Shown: piece after piece, positions 50,901 through 51,065 of the stretch | Layout: each line of letters starts with the position of its first letter | Position numbering within the stretch: position 1 is the first letter of the stretch | Assembly (NCBI RefSeq): GCF_000759435.1 | Contig: NZ_JRJG01000197.1 | Location: 1 to 51,065 of the forward strand | Length of the DNA: 51,065 nt | Source of the DNA: Hoeflea sp. BAL378 | GTDB taxonomy: Bacteria > Pseudomonadota > Alphaproteobacteria > Rhizobiales > Rhizobiaceae | Reading direction: 5' to 3' | Position numbers and translations under genes: made by a program | Notes under the pieces: generated by a model | Told to the model about the DNA's origin: nothing | Database searches by the model: none | Seen by the model: only the letters and a program-made list of their open reading frames with translations

Positions 50901-51065
50901 AGCTGATCACGCCGCCCGTGCCCGTGCCGGTGGTGTCCGTTGTGACGTTTGCCGTCAACGCGCCGAGTGCGCCATTCGAGGCGACGATACCCGGGAGGAC
51001 GGTATGGATGTCGAGGAGGTCGACATCGGTGAAGGCGATCGTGCCGCTGTCGGTGAGATTGCCCG
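38926..51065 (-). CDS. Giant type I-secreted RTX/VCBS surface protein (5' end outside window)
   Basis: An uninterrupted minus-strand frame of about 4,045 codons, still open at the window edge. From the N-terminal side, by DNA position: two near-identical 122-residue VCBS-like units (51065-50404); further VCBS/cadherin-like and tandem-95-like units (50400-48550); Ig-like units with PVATLTITFSEAMD (47880-46970); a propeller-like block with GGYLIAWSSSGQDG (46970-45790); cadherin-like units (45560-44960); a jelly-roll-like domain PYWIFTG...FIQGTSSMTQ (44950-44500); six 54-residue repeats (43383-42412); a C-type lectin-like domain with TWRWVTGPEAG and AENYL (41460-40980); an RTX block GGAEADFITGGQGADRF (40400-40270); five calcium loops of DxNxDG type (DLNGDG, DANGDG; 39790-39380); and a C-terminal secretion signal with GADTFVFDA (from 39250). 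It is probably a calcium-stabilised adhesin exported by a type I system; secretion genes are not in the window. Confidence 0.93.
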   Translation of the reverse strand, partial: GNLTDSGTIAFTDVDLLDIHTVLPGIVASNGALGALTANVTTDTTGTGTGGVISWSYGVAASAVEYLALNETKVETFTITLSDGRGGTVERTISVTITGTNDVPVVASDDVTGAVTEQVTPAGNLTDSGTIAFTDVDLLDIHTVLPGIVASNGALGTLTANVTTDTTGTGTGGVIGWSYRVAASAVEYLAEGETRVETFTITLSDGRGGTVERTISVTITGTNDAPVLAITQPLAVTEAADARAQDIAPVSGSLSVTDADIGDTLTASVNGSPTLVWSGGTLSPQQVIDLTAALAAGRLTLTPNTSNGGLQTLAYSWDPSASNLDFLAAGQTLTVSYAISVSDGRANSAVQPLTFTITGTNDAPVAVMDSGGMTEDDGFRIFDVRANDTLDPDAGASNAVTIGSLSFSGLPAGIDASDVAVTVTADNQIRVELLGSEWNQMFNGQTGHIFINYRLYGDNGQFSSNQLLVQVSGTNDAPVLNTVIDPAITIAEDSVLPGAGGGTLVSALVGRVGGGGLDNVTDDSFLTGIAITGQNTANGVWYYSVDNGAHWSVIGAVSDSNALTLRPEARVVFVSNANYNGVIADALTIRAWDGTGGANGSYFNTTVNGGTTGYSTATDTVSLTVTPVNDNPTITSNGGGAVAAVTVAENTTAVTTVASSDIDGGAAQYSILSTSGTDFARFTIDAVTGVLSFIAAPNFEAPADADLDNVYTIDVQVSDGLGGTDIQRIHVTVTDVPEAPTAANDSFAINEDDVRIFTIADLTGNDTNPAGGLPLTITGVSNAVNGTVSLNAGVITFTPAANFSGQASFTYTISNGAGTDTGTVTIDVAPVADAPVITVVPADPASTPEDTVVPLRSFSVELADTDGSESLVSVVLAGYPAGATFSLGHQVGATWVFDQAADIAALNAGTVTMTPPADYNGAFDLTVTATSEETVGGSTASRTVIIQMTISPVADAAVISGDVAREVLEGVGTAGDVVASGTLQVNDADGPASFIAQDIVTASGGRFVLGTDGNWTYTISNANPLVHGLGAGDSLVEHLTVTSNDGTQSQVTVTVRGVDDLPPSVTSLSLTPSVITDAIAGGADPVATLTITFSEAMDQSVAPTVTSNAASTLTNASGRWTSATTYVVSYLIADANVELGAVTFTVSGARDLAGNLQVPASAMTTTGGATIDTLAPVIGAPVIEGVSGGDTTVNISEAAGGVTVSVSITGAASVTIGGVAATLSGGNIWTASLTAVHGLNSFVITAVDAAGNISTANGGFTADLAAPAAPLLDLVSGSDSGVSDTDDITNDTTPTLTVAGEIGALVAIYDGATLVGSGTVGADGTVAITLSALAHGVHSLVAYATDQAGNTSAASGPLAVTIDTQLLAVDSFSNQVRVNQTINNRQENPGVVSLNDGGYFVYWESQQGVADSWEIVGRLYNADGTARGNEFQINDVTAIHQWTASASVLSNGNIAVAWYNWNGGGVTGIKILNPATGATVVSEFSIPGVTGVGSVSIAALDGGGFVVSAQSGSNVVAQRYTNAGVADGSLVTIATSFGGGMETDALPGGGWVTAWVDQTSSVQMKIFGANGALVATATVDAQGLTGNETSGLDVTILNNGNFIVAWGGNLTSGGNGTSEIFVQMFASDGTAIGTARQVNTTTANAQGSPQAVALGDGGYLIAWSSSGQDGNGWGTYAQRFDAAGNPVNGEFRVSDATTGNQVVGGTGRDGLALLPDGSVVAVYTDTSSGTNDIASRHFSLSGGVLATITDGDGRLVPAELAAVGFTIAGLPADLASATATFSDGTTSVQVAVTGNGSFTADLTGLTGTTITLSLSATDRAGNSGTFTGLDSSIVVHNVGPVAVADSYTTTEDTPLVVAPAQGVLANDTDGNNDPLRAVLVTNAAHGLVVLNDDGSFTYTPTANYAGLDSFTYTVNDGTLDGNTVTVSLTVAAANDAPTTPVDINPAANSVVENAPVGTVVGITVNASDVDSANITYTLVNDAGGRFAIDAVTGIVTVAGAIDYEQATSHTIRVRASDGTLGSEQDFVIAVRNVHNGLGDGGFETTNVGAPGYVYAPSNPYWIFTGAPGSGSGLQNNGSGFIAPTTTNGGRTAFIQGTSSMTQTMELDAGAYSLTFQAAGRNAYLGSNPIKVFVDNVEVGSFTPTVNVWGDVTVSFTIATAGTHTLHFAGQTSGDATTFIDRVGVFSGDRTAVLTEDAGVNGSGNLVASGTVVVNDAEPADVAFVAQTTTTAQGGTFTLGTNGAWTYSIPNGAANVQALGTGANLIDTVTAVTVDGSRIPVRIEVHGINDNPTLTGLNGVTFLENTVNAAPQIIDANVVFADVDSANLAGGTLTVSGFIAGQDTIGIRNQGAGAGNITLSGANVLYGGTVIGTFAGGSGANSLVVTFNANATPGAVDALIQNLTYANSSDTPTASRTLTITVTDGDGGTVSATSVVNVTAESDNATPVALANLYTINEDTPLSGAVTGTDGNSDPLTYALVANSVVGGTVTSFDANTGAFTFVPHANFAGTASFQFVASDGTLDSAAATISIDVAPVADAPALTVPAAGAVDPEALSGDVVVNATTAGTQRFASVAAIDGGYVVTWSSLGQDGDDFGIYAQRYASDGTPQGGETRVNTTTAGLQQYSSVAAIDGGYVVTWMSDAGSISSYNIHSQRYATDGTPLGGETQVNTVTDNSQAYSAVASIAGGYVVTWSSSGQDSSTWGIYAQRYANDGTPQGVETQVNTTTASAQTYSSVAGIAGGYVVTWSSLGQDGDSYGIYAQRYDSNGVAQGVETRVNTTTAGSQDYSAVAGIDGGYVVTWSSFDLNGSGYDIFQQRYTSDGVALGGETRVNTETASHQQHSSVVAVDGGYVVTWSSLNQDGDDFGIYAQRYTSDGVRLGGEFRINADIAGEQFTYGFFGGSQVAVMNDGTLVAVWDQDGADIEHRRFQLPAGASGNEDAAIGIPVSAVLTDTDGSETLTALTLSGVPAGATISDGTNSVVSIGAAISVLGWNLATLTFQAAANANGAFNLTLTATVTDTATLSTGAVSDVASFSREFAVTVTPVNDNPTLTGLDGVTFLENTVNAAPQIIDANVVFADVDSANLAGGTLTVSGFVAGEDTIGLNLGGVFTMAGSQVSYNGQYIGNLSGGSGANPLTISFNAFATPAVVDALIQNLTYANASNTPTASRTLTITVADGDGGTVSATSVVNVTAQSETPLAVAGNDVIDPVPNGWTWFANNGHIYKYVATDTVWSGAVTSAAGQIVGQSYLATSTSGAEDALIDSLAGGRIHLGGSDEASEGTWRWVTGPEAGQVFWIGGPGGAAQNGAFTNWSSANPGNVSGYGGAENYLATDANNNWNDIDASNSGLPAIGYMAEAGGLDGRTYAAITEDAPFTFAESWLLANDANAPAHILSVSATSTAGATVSLNAGQITYDARTSASLQLLSTGQAQTDTFTYTISDGNGGTSTATVTVNVQGVSTAPAVSNLKVTATSIGFTITASDSGGITISPSIAADALGTSFGLGQHTVTMTAATSSTSVPVNFTDGVGGSVVPFSLSRGSNISDMLNATTLPTAAVIFGFGGTDSITGTGMNDYIIGGAEADFITGGQGADRFLYGAGDTALTLTSASGNQGSISGYDIITDFDGSVDRLDFAVAPQVATVNGPIVNGTDSVIRYVNGSGNEVGAHRILSGGAIEFSDAASPFIALTLDSGQAVAAVVDYLGRNDIGAAGTLVAFTANYLGFNRTFVYQQVGETPNAANDILIELRGVTGLGNLATVIAAAMDPIVLDLNGDGLHFTGASFDLDHDGVADSIAWPSGGDGLLVADLDRSGAIEGGNEVFSLDFNGGDFATSLEALASLDSNRDARFDAHDARFGDVQLWIDANGDGVSGAGELIGLAEAGVAAIRLDAHATSYGVDGQRVFAEGVYETADGSTGDFFGLDLGPFTGTDGPAVAGGAGGAGADTFVFDASALSDALGAGGIRDLIADYSFGEDNMVDLSALLASKTASGSDAATYVHIGQGFLEVDIDGAAGAADFVRIAELPPVHGMDALRILVDDEPTSSGHPV
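40270..40400 (-). other. RTX nonapeptide-like calcium-binding block
   Basis: Within the giant protein, the segment FGFGGTDSITGTGMNDYI followed by GGAEADFITGGQGADRF contains about three GGxGxDxUx-type repeats, then TDFDGSVDRLDFA. This is the calcium-folded block that precedes a type I secretion signal. Confidence 0.8.
40980..41460 (-). other. C-type lectin-like domain
   Basis: Inside the giant protein. The order of motifs is NGHIYKYVATD, EDALIDSLAGGRIHLGGSD, EGTWRWVTGPEAGQVFW, FTNWSSANPGNVSGYGGAENYL, NNNWNDIDAS. WRWVTG, NW, GAENYL and NWND match the C-type lectin fold as found in bacterial surface proteins. It could bind glycans; ligand unknown. Confidence 0.8.
41795..41900 (-). repeat. 106-bp direct repeat, copy 1
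   Basis: Identical base by base to 44069-44174, at an offset of 2,274 bases (758 codons). It encodes part of a VCBS-like unit (FLENTVNAAPQIIDANVVF and following). Confidence 0.85.
42412..43383 (-). repeat. Six tandem 162-bp (54-residue) repeats
   Basis: The motif GACCAGGTCACGACATAGCC, or a close variant of it, recurs at 42497, 42659, 42821, 42983, 43145 and 43307, spaced by exactly 162 bases. Each unit encodes 54 residues of the type VNTTTAG..SSVAAIDGG, YVVTWSSLGQDGDDFGIYAQ, RYASDGTPQGGETR. The fifth in coordinate order differs most (WMSDAGSISSYNIHSQRY). No indels between units. A propeller or beta-solenoid fold is likely. Confidence 0.95.
44069..44174 (-). repeat. 106-bp direct repeat, copy 2
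   Basis: Identical to 41795-41900. Both copies are in frame and carry the same VCBS-like segment. Confidence 0.85.
44500..44950 (-). other. Jelly-roll (DUF642-like) domain
   Basis: Inside the giant protein. The motifs LGDGGFET, YWIFTGAPGSGSGLQNNG, TAFIQGTSSMTQTMEL, AGAYSLTFQAAGRN, IKVFVDNVEVGSF and TAGTHTLHFAGQTSGDATTF fit a galactose-binding-like jelly roll that is often seen in extracellular proteins. Carbohydrate binding is inference. Confidence 0.65.
50404..51065 (-). repeat. Two 366-bp (122-residue) direct repeats, second copy cut by window edge
   Basis: The unit starting near 50404 repeats at 50770 (GTGATGGT-GACCGAGATGGT in one, GTGATGGT-CACCGAGATGGT in the other), period 366 bases. 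The encoded VCBS-like units are nearly identical in protein (VETFTITLSDGRGGTVERTI in both), while the DNA differs mostly at third codon positions. More copies may lie outside the window. Confidence 0.85.

Overview
The window is a high-GC, gene-dense chromosomal segment of an alphaproteobacterium, most likely from the order Hyphomicrobiales (Rhizobiales). This rests on gene order recalled from that group: rlpA, D,D-carboxypeptidase, tmk, holB, metG, TatD and MBL hydrolase on one strand, and cysG, DUF2849, cysI, DUF934 on the other. Genus cannot be fixed from the sequence alone. No plasmid, phage, IS element or CRISPR array was seen.

Layout. Positions 1-820 hold the end of a NnrS-like gene and NnrU (denitrification/NO-associated membrane proteins). 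835-2821 holds mazG, an AT-rich orphan gene and a nucleoside deaminase. 3002-7342 is an assimilatory sulfite reduction operon (siroheme synthase, DUF2849, sulfite reductase, DUF934, [2Fe-2S] ferredoxin). 7428-14683 is an OxyR-like LysR gene followed by a soluble NAD-dependent molybdenum formate dehydrogenase operon (fdsG, fdsB, a DUF4287 gene, fdsA, fdhD, fdsD). 14708-16089 is a divergent bdcR/bdcA pair. 16191-25595 is a mixed region: thiopurine methyltransferase, LrgA/LrgB-like pair, DUF1062, YqaA, GFA, an ArsR/SRPBCC pair, MarR, a DMT transporter, an M32 carboxypeptidase and an AMACR-like gene.

25704-33605 is a long minus-strand housekeeping block (YbaK-like deacylase, MBL hydrolase, TatD, metG, holB, tmk, PBP5-type carboxypeptidase, rlpA). 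A small secreted protein, tRNA-Ser(TGA), a small oxidase-like membrane protein, a cupin/LysR divergent pair, a second DMT transporter and a NYN-domain protein follow. From 38926 to the window edge runs one minus-strand open frame of more than 4,000 codons. It encodes the C-terminal part of a giant type I-secreted RTX/VCBS surface protein; its 5' end lies outside the window.

How the genes work together. The sulfite reductase operon carries its own cofactor synthase and ferredoxin and has no flavoprotein subunit here, so it is probably ferredoxin-fed. The formate dehydrogenase operon carries its maturation factor FdhD and a likely regulator, with an ATAG-N7-CTAT palindrome between regulator and operon. 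Several small regulators have visible palindromic operators (bdcR, ArsR, MarR, second LysR). The most unusual parts are the giant adhesin-like protein (six 162-bp tandem repeats, a C-type lectin-like domain, a jelly-roll-like domain and an RTX/EF-hand C-terminus) and the DUF4287 gene inside the formate dehydrogenase operon.
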